Shown one piece after another: positions 6,382 to 13,460 of a DNA stretch of 14,836 nucleotides (position 1 is its first letter; every line of letters starts with the position of its first letter). The notes below the pieces were generated by a model, which saw only the letters and a list, made by a program, of their open reading frames with translations, made no database searches and was not told where the DNA came from. Location of the stretch: assembly GCA_016789245.1 (NCBI GenBank), contig JAEURM010000020.1, positions 1 to 14,836 of the forward strand. Reading direction: 5' to 3'. The DNA comes from Anaerolineales bacterium (GTDB taxonomy: Bacteria; Chloroflexota; Anaerolineae; Anaerolineales; UBA6663). Both the position numbers and the translations under genes were made by a program.

Positions 6382-6903
6382 ATGTTCCCAGCGCTAGATG
6401 ATACTGACCGCCAGATTTTAGAACTACTCCAAAAAGATGCGCGGCTGACCAACGCTGAACTTGGCAAAGAGGTAGGCCTGAGCGCACCTTCGGTGTTTGA
6501 GCGGGTGAAAAAACTAGAACAACGCGGCGTGATTGAAGGCTACACTGTACGCGTGAACCCCACTGCGCTGGGCCGCCCGCTTACGGCCTTTATCCGGCTG
6601 ACGCTGGGGTTTGATGAAAAACATGACGCTGGCCTGCACAGCATTGCCCAAGACCCAGAAGTTTTGGAAGCATACGATATTGCCGGTGAAGATTGTTTGA
6701 TTGTAAAAACGCGTGTGGCTGGCCCGGAACAACTGCATGCCCTACTGAGCCGCATTCGCTCTAAGGTAACCGTAACCCGCAGTGTGACGATGATTGTGAT
6801 GAGTACGCTAAAGGAAAATGGGCCGCTGGATGTGGCCGAAGTGGCGGCCTCCGCTGGTTTAGAGCGGCGAACTACGGCCCGCAACGGAGTGAATGGCAAG
6901 TGA
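6382..6903 (+). CDS. Lrp/AsnC-family transcriptional regulator
   Basis: A 173-residue regulator with the standard two-domain layout. Residues 5-55 form the AsnC-type helix-turn-helix (LDDTDRQILELLQKDARLT, then AELGKEVGLSAPSVFERVKKLEQRGVI). Residues about 65-142 form the RAM ligand-binding/oligomerisation domain, with AYDIAGEDCLIVKTRV as the core Gly-Glu turn region. The 30-residue tail after 142 is longer than usual and Ala/Arg-rich. Family members bind amino acids or related small molecules and often regulate neighbouring genes and themselves. The ATG lies one base after the DUF2917 stop, and its own TGA overlaps the GTG start of the next gene. The ligand cannot be told from sequence. Confidence 0.93.
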   Translation: MFPALDDTDRQILELLQKDARLTNAELGKEVGLSAPSVFERVKKLEQRGVIEGYTVRVNPTALGRPLTAFIRLTLGFDEKHDAGLHSIAQDPEVLEAYDIAGEDCLIVKTRVAGPEQLHALLSRIRSKVTVTRSVTMIVMSTLKENGPLDVAEVAASAGLERRTTARNGVNGK

Positions 6904-7388
6904 ACGCTACTGAACGCCAAGCTAAAATTGAAGCCTACGGTCAAGCCGGTGAAAAGCTAGAAGCCGCGCTCAAAGCTTTGCCGCGCGCCGCGTGGCACTT
7001 CCGCCCTACACCAGATGAATGGACAATTCATGAGGTGGTGGTGCACATCACCGATAGCGAAGCTAACAGCTACGTGCGGGCGCGGCGCTTGGCCGCCGAA
7101 CCCGGCTCTACGGTGCTGGGCTACGATGAAATGCAATGGGCACGCGCGCTGAATTACACCGAACAAAACGCGGACGAAGCGCTAGAACTGTTCCAGCTTT
7201 TGCGCCGGAACACGTATCAGCTCATCCGCCACCTGCCGCCCTCCGTGTGGGATAACACTGTGACGCACTCTGAGAGCGGGCTGATGACGTTTGATGAGTG
7301 GCTGGATATTTACGAGCGCCATGTGCGCGAACACATTGAGCAGATGCACGGCATTTATGCCGCGTGGCAACGAACCAATAACCAGTAA
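6900..7388 (+). CDS. DinB-family (DUF664/DinB_2-type) metal-binding protein
   Basis: A 162-residue four-helix-bundle protein of the DinB/YfiT superfamily. The three expected metal ligands are visible: His49 in VVHITDSE, and His141 and His145 in ERHVREHIEQM. WTIHEVVVHI is the classic N-terminal DinB segment. Members include thiol-dependent S-transferases and many proteins without known activity; no specific reaction can be assigned. The start is GTG at 6900, overlapping the upstream TGA (GTGA), which indicates translational coupling to the Lrp-type regulator. The next ATG in frame lies within the conserved region, supporting GTG. Confidence 0.88.
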   Translation: MNATERQAKIEAYGQAGEKLEAALKALPRAAWHFRPTPDEWTIHEVVVHITDSEANSYVRARRLAAEPGSTVLGYDEMQWARALNYTEQNADEALELFQLLRRNTYQLIRHLPPSVWDNTVTHSESGLMTFDEWLDIYERHVREHIEQMHGIYAAWQRTNNQ

Positions 7389-7400
7389 CGTGGCGCGCCC

Positions 7401-7859
7401 ATGACCCAATTTCACATTGCCCAACTAAACATTGGCCGCATGTTGGGGCCAACCAATAGCCCGGTGGTGGCCGAGTTTATGAACGCGTTAGACCGCATCA
7501 ACGCGCTAGCTGAAGCCAGCCCGGGCTTTGTATGGCGGCTGAAAGATGACACTGGCAACGCCACTTCCATTCGGGTTTACGCCGATGAACGCCTGGCTGT
7601 TAATTTGAGCGTGTGGGAAAGCGTGGACGCACTAAGAGAGTATGCTTACAAAAGTGAGCATGTGGCCTTTGTGCGCCGGCGGCATGAGTGGTTTGAAACA
7701 CTCACTACACCGTATATGGCGATGTGGTGGCTTCCGGCGGGCACCCTCCCCACACCCCAAGAAGCCAAAGCGCGTTTAGAGTACCTCACTGAGCATGGCG
7801 AAACGCCACACGCTTTTTCATTCAAGAAACTTTTTGAACCGCAAGTGATTAACCACTGA
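7401..7859 (+). CDS. DUF3291-domain protein
   Basis: A 152-residue protein matching DUF3291, a ferredoxin-fold, monooxygenase-like family. Typical points are FHIAQLNIGRML at the N-terminus, SPGFVWRLKDD (40-50), AVNLSVWESVDALREYAY (66-83) and the C-terminal FVRRRHEWFE with MAMWWLPAG. Function is unknown; the fold suggests a small-molecule or antibiotic-monooxygenase-like role. ATG at 7401 is 12 bases after the DinB-type stop, with no clear ribosome binding site, so it is probably the last gene of the operon. The final His codon and the TGA lie inside a word repeat, so the C-terminal end may have been reshaped by that element. Confidence 0.87.
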   Translation: MTQFHIAQLNIGRMLGPTNSPVVAEFMNALDRINALAEASPGFVWRLKDDTGNATSIRVYADERLAVNLSVWESVDALREYAYKSEHVAFVRRRHEWFETLTTPYMAMWWLPAGTLPTPQEAKARLEYLTEHGETPHAFSFKKLFEPQVINH

Positions 7860-7911
7860 GAACACAGAGGACACTGAGTGTTCTCTCTGTGTTCTCAGTG
7901 TACTCTGTGGT
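7852..7911. repeat. 9-nt CACNGAG inverted word repeat over the DUF3291 stop codon
   Basis: CAC-type words (CACTGAGAA, CACAGAGGA, CACTGAGTG) start at 7854, 7863 and 7872, exactly nine apart. The complementary words continue to 7911, also in nines. CACTGAGAACACAGAG (7854-7869) and CTCTGTGTTCTCAGTG (7885-7900) are a perfect 16-bp inverted repeat with a 15-nt loop, and ACCAC/GTGGT close the outside. The TGA stop of the upstream gene is in the first word. No T-tract follows. Confidence 0.87.
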
Positions 7912-7931
7912 GAAGTTGCGCATTTAACACT

Positions 7932-8555
7932 ATGTACGTTCCTCAGCTTTACTCCGTCACGGATGATGCCATCATCAATGATTTCATCCGCCAGAATAAT
8001 TTTGCCGTGGTAGTGAGCACGGATGAAACCGGCGTGCCAGTGGCCACCCACTTGCCGCTGGAACTAACCGTGACCGAAACCGGCGAGCGCCGCTTGGCCG
8101 GGCACTTCGCCAAGGCCAACGCCCACTGGCGCGCGCTCATGCCAGAAAAAACCATGCTGGTGATTTTCAGCGGCCCACACACGTACATCTCACCGCGCTG
8201 GTATGACCAGCCGAATGTGCCGACGTGGAATTACATGACGGTGCATGCGTATGGCCATGCGCGGCTGATTGAAGATGAAGCGGAAGTTTTGGCCCACTTA
8301 ACGCGCATGGTGAACCAGTATGAGGCCCAACCCGGCACGTACAAGTTGGAAGAACAGCCGCCCAAAGTCATTCAGCAAATGCACGGCGTGGTGATGTTTG
8401 AGATGGTGGTGACGCGGGTAGAGGCCAAGTTCAAGCTGAGCCAAAACCGCAACGCCGGCGATTACGCCAACATCATCGCGCAACTTCAACAACGCGAAGA
8501 CGCGCTTTCGCATCAAGTGGCGGAGGCGATGGGGCTTTTTAAGGGACACGGATAA
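7932..8555 (+). CDS. PaiB-type FMN-binding split-barrel protein
   Basis: A 207-residue member of the PaiB family (FMN-binding split barrel, annotated as a negative transcriptional regulator in Bacillus). The three signature segments are present: GHFAKANAHW (57-66), GPHTYISPRWY (81-91) and VPTWNY (96-101), together forming the flavin pocket. The N-terminus MYVPQLYSVTDDAIINDFI is also typical. Whether it regulates transcription or is a flavin-dependent enzyme is not known. ATG at 7932 has a weak ribosome binding site. It follows the repeat at 7852-7911, so it may be a separate unit from the DUF3291 operon. Its last residues (GHG) and TAA are encoded by the next repeat element. Confidence 0.92.
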   Translation: MYVPQLYSVTDDAIINDFIRQNNFAVVVSTDETGVPVATHLPLELTVTETGERRLAGHFAKANAHWRALMPEKTMLVIFSGPHTYISPRWYDQPNVPTWNYMTVHAYGHARLIEDEAEVLAHLTRMVNQYEAQPGTYKLEEQPPKVIQQMHGVVMFEMVVTRVEAKFKLSQNRNAGDYANIIAQLQQREDALSHQVAEAMGLFKGHG

Positions 8556-8613
8556 ACACTGAATCACACGGATGGATACCAAATCCGTGTTTGTCCACGT
8601 AATTCCGTGTCCC
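8543..8613. repeat. 10-nt ACACGGAT inverted word repeat over the paiB-like stop codon
   Basis: GGGACACGGA (8543-8552) pairs with TCCGTGTCCC (8604-8613), and inside ACACGGAT (8566-8573) pairs with ATCCGTGT (8583-8590). Words recur every ten bases on each arm. The TAA stop of the upstream gene directly follows the first GGGACACGGA. The stem is not followed by a T-run. Confidence 0.85.
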
Positions 8614-8699
8614 ATGCACTTCACCGCAAGAAACCGTTAGGCCGCCGCTCACTTACAACTTACCATTTCAGCCGTAACTGAAATTGAAAGGAAACAATT

Positions 8700-9665
8700 A
8701 TGAAACTCAAGGAATGGAGTTTATTTGCACTTTTAGGCTTGGTGTGGGGTTCATCCTTTTTGTGGATTAAGGTTGGACAAGGCGGTGAATTGCCCACCTT
8801 AGGTTTATTGCACCCCGAAGGCGCCACCACGTTTGGGCCGTTCATGCTCGTCACGTTCCGGCTGTTGTTTGGCTTGCTGGGCATGGTGGGCGTGCTGGCG
8901 CTTAGGCCACAACACTTCCCTCGCCTCCCGCGCGTGCTGTGGGCTTTTGCCTTCATGGGCTTGTTCAACACCGCCCTGCCCTTTGTGCTTATCACTTGGG
9001 GCGAAACATTGATTGACTCAAGTTTAGCTTCCATCCTCAACGGCACTGTGCCGCTGTTCACCATCGTCATCGCCCACTTCTGGCAAGATGATGAAAAAAT
9101 CACCACCGGGCGCTTAGGCGGCCTGCTCATTGGCTTTATTGGCTTAGTGATTTTGGTAGGCAAAGATTTTCAGCTTGGGGCGTTGGCGGGCAACGTGTGG
9201 GGCGAGTTGGCGGTGGTGGCCGCCTCTATTTCTTACGCCGTGGCCGTGAACTTTTCGCGCAAACACCTGCGCGGGCAATCGCCAGTGGTGCAATCCTTCA
9301 TGGTGCTGTTGTTGGCCGATGCCATGATGTGGGTGGCCACGCCGATTGCGGAACAACCGATGGTCTTCCCCACTTCACCGCTGGCGTGGTTTGCGGTGAT
9401 TTGGCTCGGCTTGTTGGGCTCTTGCCTCGCGTATCTTTTGTTCTTCTCGCTTATCAACGCGTGGGGGCCAACCCGCGCCTCACTCGTTACTTACGTGTTT
9501 CCAGTCATTGGCTTACTGCTGGGCATTGTGCTTCTGGGCGAGCCAGCCGATTGGCGGCTGTTTGCTGGTTCAGCATTGGTGGTGGGCGGAATTTTAGTGG
9601 TGAATGGCCGTTCCATTTGGCAGGCCCTGCGCCCGGCCGCGCCCGCCGCCTCAGGTGCGCAATGA
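8700..9665 (+). CDS. EamA-family (DMT superfamily) transporter
   Basis: A 321-residue integral membrane protein of the drug/metabolite transporter superfamily, with two EamA domains and about ten membrane segments. The first domain opens with LLGLVWGSSFLWIK (11-24), the usual first helix. LGGLLIGFIGLVILVG ends domain one and LFAGSALVVGGILVVNG ends domain two. It is predicted to export a small metabolite or toxic compound across the cytoplasmic membrane; substrate is unknown. ATG at 8700 is supported by AGGA seven bases upstream. The TGA overlaps the ATG of the MOSC gene by four bases (ATGA), so they are translationally coupled. Confidence 0.93.
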   Translation: MKLKEWSLFALLGLVWGSSFLWIKVGQGGELPTLGLLHPEGATTFGPFMLVTFRLLFGLLGMVGVLALRPQHFPRLPRVLWAFAFMGLFNTALPFVLITWGETLIDSSLASILNGTVPLFTIVIAHFWQDDEKITTGRLGGLLIGFIGLVILVGKDFQLGALAGNVWGELAVVAASISYAVAVNFSRKHLRGQSPVVQSFMVLLLADAMMWVATPIAEQPMVFPTSPLAWFAVIWLGLLGSCLAYLLFFSLINAWGPTRASLVTYVFPVIGLLLGIVLLGEPADWRLFAGSALVVGGILVVNGRSIWQALRPAAPAASGAQ

Positions 9666-10456
9666 TTACGCTCACCGGCCTGTTTTACTATCCTATTAAA
9701 TCGTGCCGGGGCCACGCGCTGGAAGCGGCACAACTGGATGAGCGCGGCCTCCAGCATGACCGGCGCTTTTTGATTGTGAACGCTGATAACCAATTTGTGA
9801 CGCAACGCGAAAATGCCAAGCTGGCTTTGCTGGAGCCGCACATTAAAAATGGCACACTCACGCTCACTGCGCCCGGCCAAGCCCCGCTGAGCATAGAAAC
9901 GCACTCGGCCACACAACGCCGCCCGGTGCAGATTTGGCGGGATACGGTGGAAGCGCTTGATCAGGGTGAAGCCGCCGCGCAGTGGTTGAGTGACTATTTG
10001 GGAGAAACCGTGCGGCTGGTGAAATTTGATGAGGCCGTAGTGCGAAACGTGAGCGCACAATACGCCCGCCGCCCCACAGACCAAACCGGCTTCGCAGATG
10101 GTTACCCACTGCTCATCATCTCGCAGGAATCTTTAGATGATTTGAACGCGCGGCTAGCCACGCCTTTGCCCATGAACCGCTTTCGGCCTAACTTAGTAGT
10201 TTCTGGCGCTACGCCGTACGCGGAAGATACGTGGAAGCAAATTCGCATTGGCGCGGTGGTGCTAGATATTGTGAAGCCGTGCGCGCGCTGTATGATTACC
10301 ACTACTGACCAAAACACCGCCGTGCGCGGCAAAGAGCCGTTAGCCACCCTCGCCACGTATCGTGATAGCGAACGCGGCGTGCTCTTCGGCCAAAACGTCA
10401 TCCACGCCGCGCCGGGCATGTTACAGTTAGGGCAGATAGTGGAAGTGTTGGAGTAA
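9662..10456 (+). CDS. MOSC-domain molybdenum-cofactor protein (mARC/YcbX-like)
   Basis: A 264-residue protein with an N-terminal MOSC_N beta barrel (1-90, opening GLFYYPIKSCRGHAL) and a MOSC domain (about 115-262). Key family features are DGYPLLIISQESLDDLN (146-162), NRFRPNLVV (172-180) and KPCARCMITTTDQNT (205-219), in which Cys210 is at the position of the Moco-ligating Cys of mARC/YcbX enzymes. Those proteins reduce N-hydroxylated compounds or act on related N-oxygenated substrates using electrons from a partner; here no ferredoxin domain is fused. ATG at 9662 overlaps the transporter stop (ATGA). A longer open frame from 9197 exists but lies entirely in the transporter gene and lacks the family's sequence, so it was not used. 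Confidence 0.92.
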   Translation: MITLTGLFYYPIKSCRGHALEAAQLDERGLQHDRRFLIVNADNQFVTQRENAKLALLEPHIKNGTLTLTAPGQAPLSIETHSATQRRPVQIWRDTVEALDQGEAAAQWLSDYLGETVRLVKFDEAVVRNVSAQYARRPTDQTGFADGYPLLIISQESLDDLNARLATPLPMNRFRPNLVVSGATPYAEDTWKQIRIGAVVLDIVKPCARCMITTTDQNTAVRGKEPLATLATYRDSERGVLFGQNVIHAAPGMLQLGQIVEVLE

Positions 10457-10465
10457 TTTACGAAG

Positions 10466-10549
10466 TGAAACGTGAAACGTAGTGCGTGTTGCGCATTGCG
10501 TAGTGCGTTTCACGTTTTACGTCTCACGGAATACGCACAACGAAACACG
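10466..10549. repeat. Twelve perfect-phase heptamer units ending in RCG
   Basis: From 10466 to 10549 there are twelve consecutive 7-nt units, each ending in ACG or GCG, without any insertion or loss. The units start with TGAAACG twice, then TAGTGCG, TGTTGCG, CATTGCG, TAGTGCG, TTTCACG, TTTTACG, TCTCACG, GAATACG, CACAACG and AAACACG. AAACGTGAAACG and CGTTTCACGTTT give a 12-bp inverted repeat across the middle. The array starts nine bases after the MOSC stop and ends seven bases before the PhzF-like start. Confidence 0.9.
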
Positions 10550-10556
10550 GAGCCCC

Positions 10557-11453
10557 ATGCCCAAATATCACTTCATTCAAGCCGATGTGTTTACGGACAA
10601 GCCGTTTGGCGGCAACCAACTGGCCGTGTTCACCGATGCGCGCGGCCTCACCACCGAGCAAATGCAAACGCTCACGCGCGAGATGAACTACTCCGAGAGC
10701 ACGTTTGTACTGCCGCCTGAACTACCCGGCACCGATATTCGCGTGCGCATTTTTACCCCCGCCATTGAAATGCCGATGGCTGGCCATCCCACCGTGGGCA
10801 CCACATTTGTGCTGGCGCAAAGTGGCGTGCTGGCGGGCAAAGAAGCTACTCTGCAACTCAAAATCGGCCCCATCCCAGTGGAGATTGAGCGCAACTCTGC
10901 CGGAGAGCCACAATTTGTGTGGATGACGCACCGAGCGCCGGAGTTCGGCCCTATCCGCACGGATAAAGAGCGTGTGGCCGCCGCGTTGGGCGTGACGGTG
11001 GATGATTTGCGCGCGGATTTGCCCGTGCAAAGAGTTTCCACCGGCGTACCGTTTATTTTTATCCCGCTTCGCTCACTGGAAGCCATTGGCCGCTGTAAAG
11101 TCAATCAGCCCGCGCTGGCCGCGTTGTTTGAAGGTGAGCAGGAATTCGCCGCCGCGTATTTGTTCACTACGGAAACTTCCGCGCCGCATGTGCAATTGCA
11201 TGCACGCATGTTTGCCCCACACATCTTTGATATTCCCGAAGACCCGGCCACCGGCTCGGCCGCCGCGCCTATGGCCGCGTATGCGGTGCATTACGGCTTA
11301 GTGCCGGAGGGCCGCTTCTTAATTGAGCAAGGCATGGAGATGGGCCGCCCCAGCCAAATTCACGTCATCGCCCGCCGCGCCGGAGGCACTTTCACGGAGT
11401 TAAAAATCGGCGGCCAAACCACCGTGGTGGGTGAAGGGCATATTTTTTGGTAA
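10557..11453 (+). CDS. PhzF-family isomerase
   Basis: A 298-residue protein of the PhzF superfamily, a diaminopimelate-epimerase-like fold with two similar lobes. Family active-site features are present: Glu47 in MNYSESTFV, His77 in MPMAGHPTVGT and Asp229 in EDPATGSAAAPM. The C-terminal QGMEMGRPSQI is also conserved. Phenazine biosynthesis is not implied, because no other phz genes are nearby; most such homologues have unknown substrates. ATG at 10557 is preferred with GGAG four bases upstream. An alternative start at 10482 would add 25 residues encoded by the heptamer repeat, so it is unlikely. The gene lies between two repeats and two exporter genes. Confidence 0.93.
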   Translation: MPKYHFIQADVFTDKPFGGNQLAVFTDARGLTTEQMQTLTREMNYSESTFVLPPELPGTDIRVRIFTPAIEMPMAGHPTVGTTFVLAQSGVLAGKEATLQLKIGPIPVEIERNSAGEPQFVWMTHRAPEFGPIRTDKERVAAALGVTVDDLRADLPVQRVSTGVPFIFIPLRSLEAIGRCKVNQPALAALFEGEQEFAAAYLFTTETSAPHVQLHARMFAPHIFDIPEDPATGSAAAPMAAYAVHYGLVPEGRFLIEQGMEMGRPSQIHVIARRAGGTFTELKIGGQTTVVGEGHIFW

Positions 11454-11463
11454 ATACTCAATT

Positions 11464-11548
11464 GGACGCAGATAAACGCTGACGTAGTACGCAGATTTTC
11501 GCCGAAGTATCACGCCTCATCTGCGGCCATCTGCGTTCATCCGCGTCC
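11464..11548. repeat. 10-nt CGCAGAT inverted word repeat after the PhzF-like gene
   Basis: GGACGCAGAT (11464-11473) pairs with ATCCGCGTCC (11539-11548) with one mismatch. The left arm has ACGCAGA at 11466 and ACGCTGA ten bases later. The right arm has CATCTGCGGC and CATCTGCGTT ten bases apart, then CATCCGCG. The element starts ten bases after the upstream stop and ends ten bases before the ATG of the next transporter. It shares its word with the element at 5758-5844. Confidence 0.85.
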
Positions 11549-11558
11549 GAAAAGATTC

Positions 11559-12464
11559 ATGGAACTCTCTCAATCTTCTTTAATTCAAAACCTCCGCCGC
11601 CAGCGGCCCGAAGTATGGCTGAACTTGCTGGCAGTGTATTTTATTTGGGGCTCAACCTACTTGGCTTTACGCTTTGCGCTAGAGTCTTTTCCGCCTTTCA
11701 TGTTAGTGGGCACCCGTTTTATTGTGGCCGGTGGGCTGATGTTGGGCTGGCTACGCTGGCGCGGCGAGCCGATGCCCACGCGCCAAGAATGGCTTCACGC
11801 CGGCATCGTCGGGCTGTTATTGCTCGGCGTGGGCAACGGTGGCGTAACGTTTGCAGAACAGTGGGTTTCCTCCGCGTTAGCGGCGGCGGTAATTGCCACG
11901 GCCCCATTGTGGACGGCGCTGTTCTCTGGTCTCTTCGGCCACTGGCCCACACGCCGAGAGTGGCTTGGCATTGCACTCGGCTTGGTGGGCGTGATTCTGC
12001 TGAACTTGGAAGGTGAACTGCGCGCGGCCCCACTCGGCGCGATGGCGCTGGTGCTTGCGCCCATCGGTTGGTCGTTCGGCTCGGTGCTTAGCCGCTACAA
12101 ACTCAAACTGCCCAACGGCCCCATGGGTTCCGCCGCCGAAATGTTAGTGGGCGGCATTGGGTTATCGTTAGTCAGCGCCAGCTTAGGCGAGCAAATGCGC
12201 CCCCTCACCTTACCCGCTGTGAGCGCCTGGCTTTATCTGATTGTGTTCGGCTCGTTGGTGGCCTTCACTGCGTACATGTTCCTCATCCGCACCGTGCGCC
12301 CCTCGTTGGCGCTCAGTTACGCGTACGTAAACCCGGTGGTGGCGCTCGGCCTCGGCCTGCTCTTCGCGGATGGCACCATCACGCTGTTCGGCTTACTCGG
12401 CCTCGGCATCATTTTGGCTGGCGTGGTCGTCATTACGCTGGCTCGCTCTACTAGTTCTAGTTAG
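11559..12464 (+). CDS. EamA-family (DMT superfamily) transporter, YedA-like
   Basis: A 301-residue membrane protein with two EamA repeats and about ten transmembrane helices. The first helix VYFIWGSTYLALRFALE (26-42) has the WGST motif typical of YedA/RhaT-type exporters. Further landmarks are LGVGNGGVTFAEQWVSSALAA, which covers the end of the third and the fourth helix, and the C-terminal SYAYVNPVVALGLG helix. Function: likely efflux of an amino acid, metabolite or drug; substrate unknown. ATG at 11559 lies ten bases downstream of a repeat, and no good ribosome binding site is visible. It is distinct from the EamA gene at 8700 and the RarD gene that follows, suggesting separate origins rather than a recent duplication. 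Confidence 0.93.
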   Translation: MELSQSSLIQNLRRQRPEVWLNLLAVYFIWGSTYLALRFALESFPPFMLVGTRFIVAGGLMLGWLRWRGEPMPTRQEWLHAGIVGLLLLGVGNGGVTFAEQWVSSALAAAVIATAPLWTALFSGLFGHWPTRREWLGIALGLVGVILLNLEGELRAAPLGAMALVLAPIGWSFGSVLSRYKLKLPNGPMGSAAEMLVGGIGLSLVSASLGEQMRPLTLPAVSAWLYLIVFGSLVAFTAYMFLIRTVRPSLALSYAYVNPVVALGLGLLFADGTITLFGLLGLGIILAGVVVITLARSTSSS

Positions 12465-12475
12465 CCACAAAATAA

Positions 12476-12502
12476 CTTCGTGTGCTTCGTGTGCTTCGTG
12501 GA
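12476..12502. repeat. Three 9-nt CTTCGTGTG units between two transporter genes
   Basis: CTTCGTGTG occurs at 12476 and 12485 and CTTCGTGGA at 12494, all nine bases apart. The word is the complement of the CACGAA word at 1717-1740. A CCAC shortly upstream (12465-12468) could pair with the terminal GTGG, but a full second arm is missing. The unit lies 11 bases after one stop codon and 12 bases before the next ATG. Confidence 0.8.
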
Positions 12503-12514
12503 TAAAATTTCTAC

Positions 12515-13414
12515 ATGAATAAAGGCATTCTCTACGGTTTGGCCGCCTACGGCTTGTGGGGCTTACTCCCCGTTTACTGGAAGTGGCTCCGTGAAGTGCC
12601 CGCACCAGAATTGCTCAGCCACCGCATCCTCTGGTCATGCGTGGCGCTCGTGCTCGTCCTCTTTGCCATGCGGCGTTGGCCGGCCTTCCGCGCCGCCGCC
12701 TTTCAGCCGCGCGTACTCCAAGCGTACTTCTTCGCCGCCGTGCTCATCGGCCTCAACTGGCTCACGTACGTCTGGGCCGTTAACGCTGGCCACATCGTAG
12801 AAACCAGCCTTGGTTATTTCATCAATCCATTACTGAGCGTGTTGATGGGCGTGATTTTTCTGCGGGAACGTTTGCGCGCGTGGCAGTGGGTGGCCTGCGG
12901 CGTAGCGGCGGCGGGCGTGTTGTACCTCACCGTGGCCTACGGCTCTTTACCGTGGATTGCGCTGACGCTGGCCAGCACATTTGGCGTGTATGGTTTGGTG
13001 AAGAAGCTGGCCCCGCTCGGCTCACTAGAAGGGCTAACGCTGGAAACGGCCATTTTATTTTTGCCCGCGCTGGTTTACCTGCTGTGGGTAGAAGGCACCG
13101 GCCAAGCGGCGTTTTTGCACACTGGCTGGCTCACGGATGTTTTGCTGATTGGCGCTGGGCTGGCTACTACTATCCCGCTTCTGCTGTTTGCGTCCGGCGT
13201 GCAGAGAATTCCGCTCTCGGTGATTGGATTACTGCAATACATTGCGCCCACCCTTCAATTTTTGCTCGGTGTATTTTTGTATGGTGAGCCTTTTCCACAA
13301 GAACGCCTGATTGGTTTTATCATCGTCTGGGCCGCCCTCCTCCTCTTCGGCGCAGAGGGCGCACTCCACTACCGGCGGCAACAGCAAGCCTTAGCGCCCG
13401 TGGCTGGGGATTGA
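12515..13414 (+). CDS. rarD: RarD-type EamA transporter
   Basis: A 299-residue member of the RarD subfamily of drug/metabolite transporters, named after a chloramphenicol-sensitivity gene in Pseudomonas/E. coli; the natural substrate is not established. RarD hallmarks are GLLPVYWKWL (16-25), PELLSHRILWS (31-41), NWLTYVWAVNAGHIVETSLGYFINPLL (81-107) and the second-half QYIAPTLQFLLGVFLYGEPF. About ten membrane helices are predicted, with a typical family length. ATG at 12515 is the first start after the upstream repeat. It is the last gene of the plus-strand run and ends six bases before a palindromic terminator. Confidence 0.95.
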   Translation: MNKGILYGLAAYGLWGLLPVYWKWLREVPAPELLSHRILWSCVALVLVLFAMRRWPAFRAAAFQPRVLQAYFFAAVLIGLNWLTYVWAVNAGHIVETSLGYFINPLLSVLMGVIFLRERLRAWQWVACGVAAAGVLYLTVAYGSLPWIALTLASTFGVYGLVKKLAPLGSLEGLTLETAILFLPALVYLLWVEGTGQAAFLHTGWLTDVLLIGAGLATTIPLLLFASGVQRIPLSVIGLLQYIAPTLQFLLGVFLYGEPFPQERLIGFIIVWAALLLFGAEGALHYRRQQQALAPVAGD

Positions 13415-13419
13415 ATATC

Positions 13420-13460
13420 AACACCTGACAGATTTTGCAAAATCTGTCAGGTGTTTTTTT
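13420..13460 (+). terminator. 36-bp perfect palindrome plus T-run between convergent genes
   Basis: AACACCTGACAGATTTT (13420-13436), GC, and its perfect complement to 13455 form a 36-bp palindrome, followed by TTTTT. It starts six bases after the rarD stop. The minus-strand gene at 13459 has its TAA stop in the last T-run, so the same palindrome could also stop that transcript, although the minus side has only a weak T-tract. Confidence 0.88.

Noticed and set aside
7852..7911. Rho-independent terminator
   Set aside because: The stem is long enough, but no T-tract follows on either strand, and the words match the repeat pattern of other gaps.
9197..9661. N-terminal extension of the MOSC open frame
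   Set aside because: It overlaps the transporter gene in another frame and does not resemble the MOSC family; the ATG at 9662 gives the standard N-terminus.
10482..10556. Earlier start for the PhzF-like gene
   Set aside because: The extra 25 residues are encoded by the heptamer array, and the family begins at the MPKYHFIQAD segment.
10557..11453. Phenazine biosynthesis gene
   Set aside because: Only the PhzF fold is present; no phzA-E/G genes occur in the window.
13420..13455. Terminal inverted repeat of an insertion sequence
   Set aside because: The two arms are adjacent, no transposase lies nearby, and the T-run and position explain it as a terminator.
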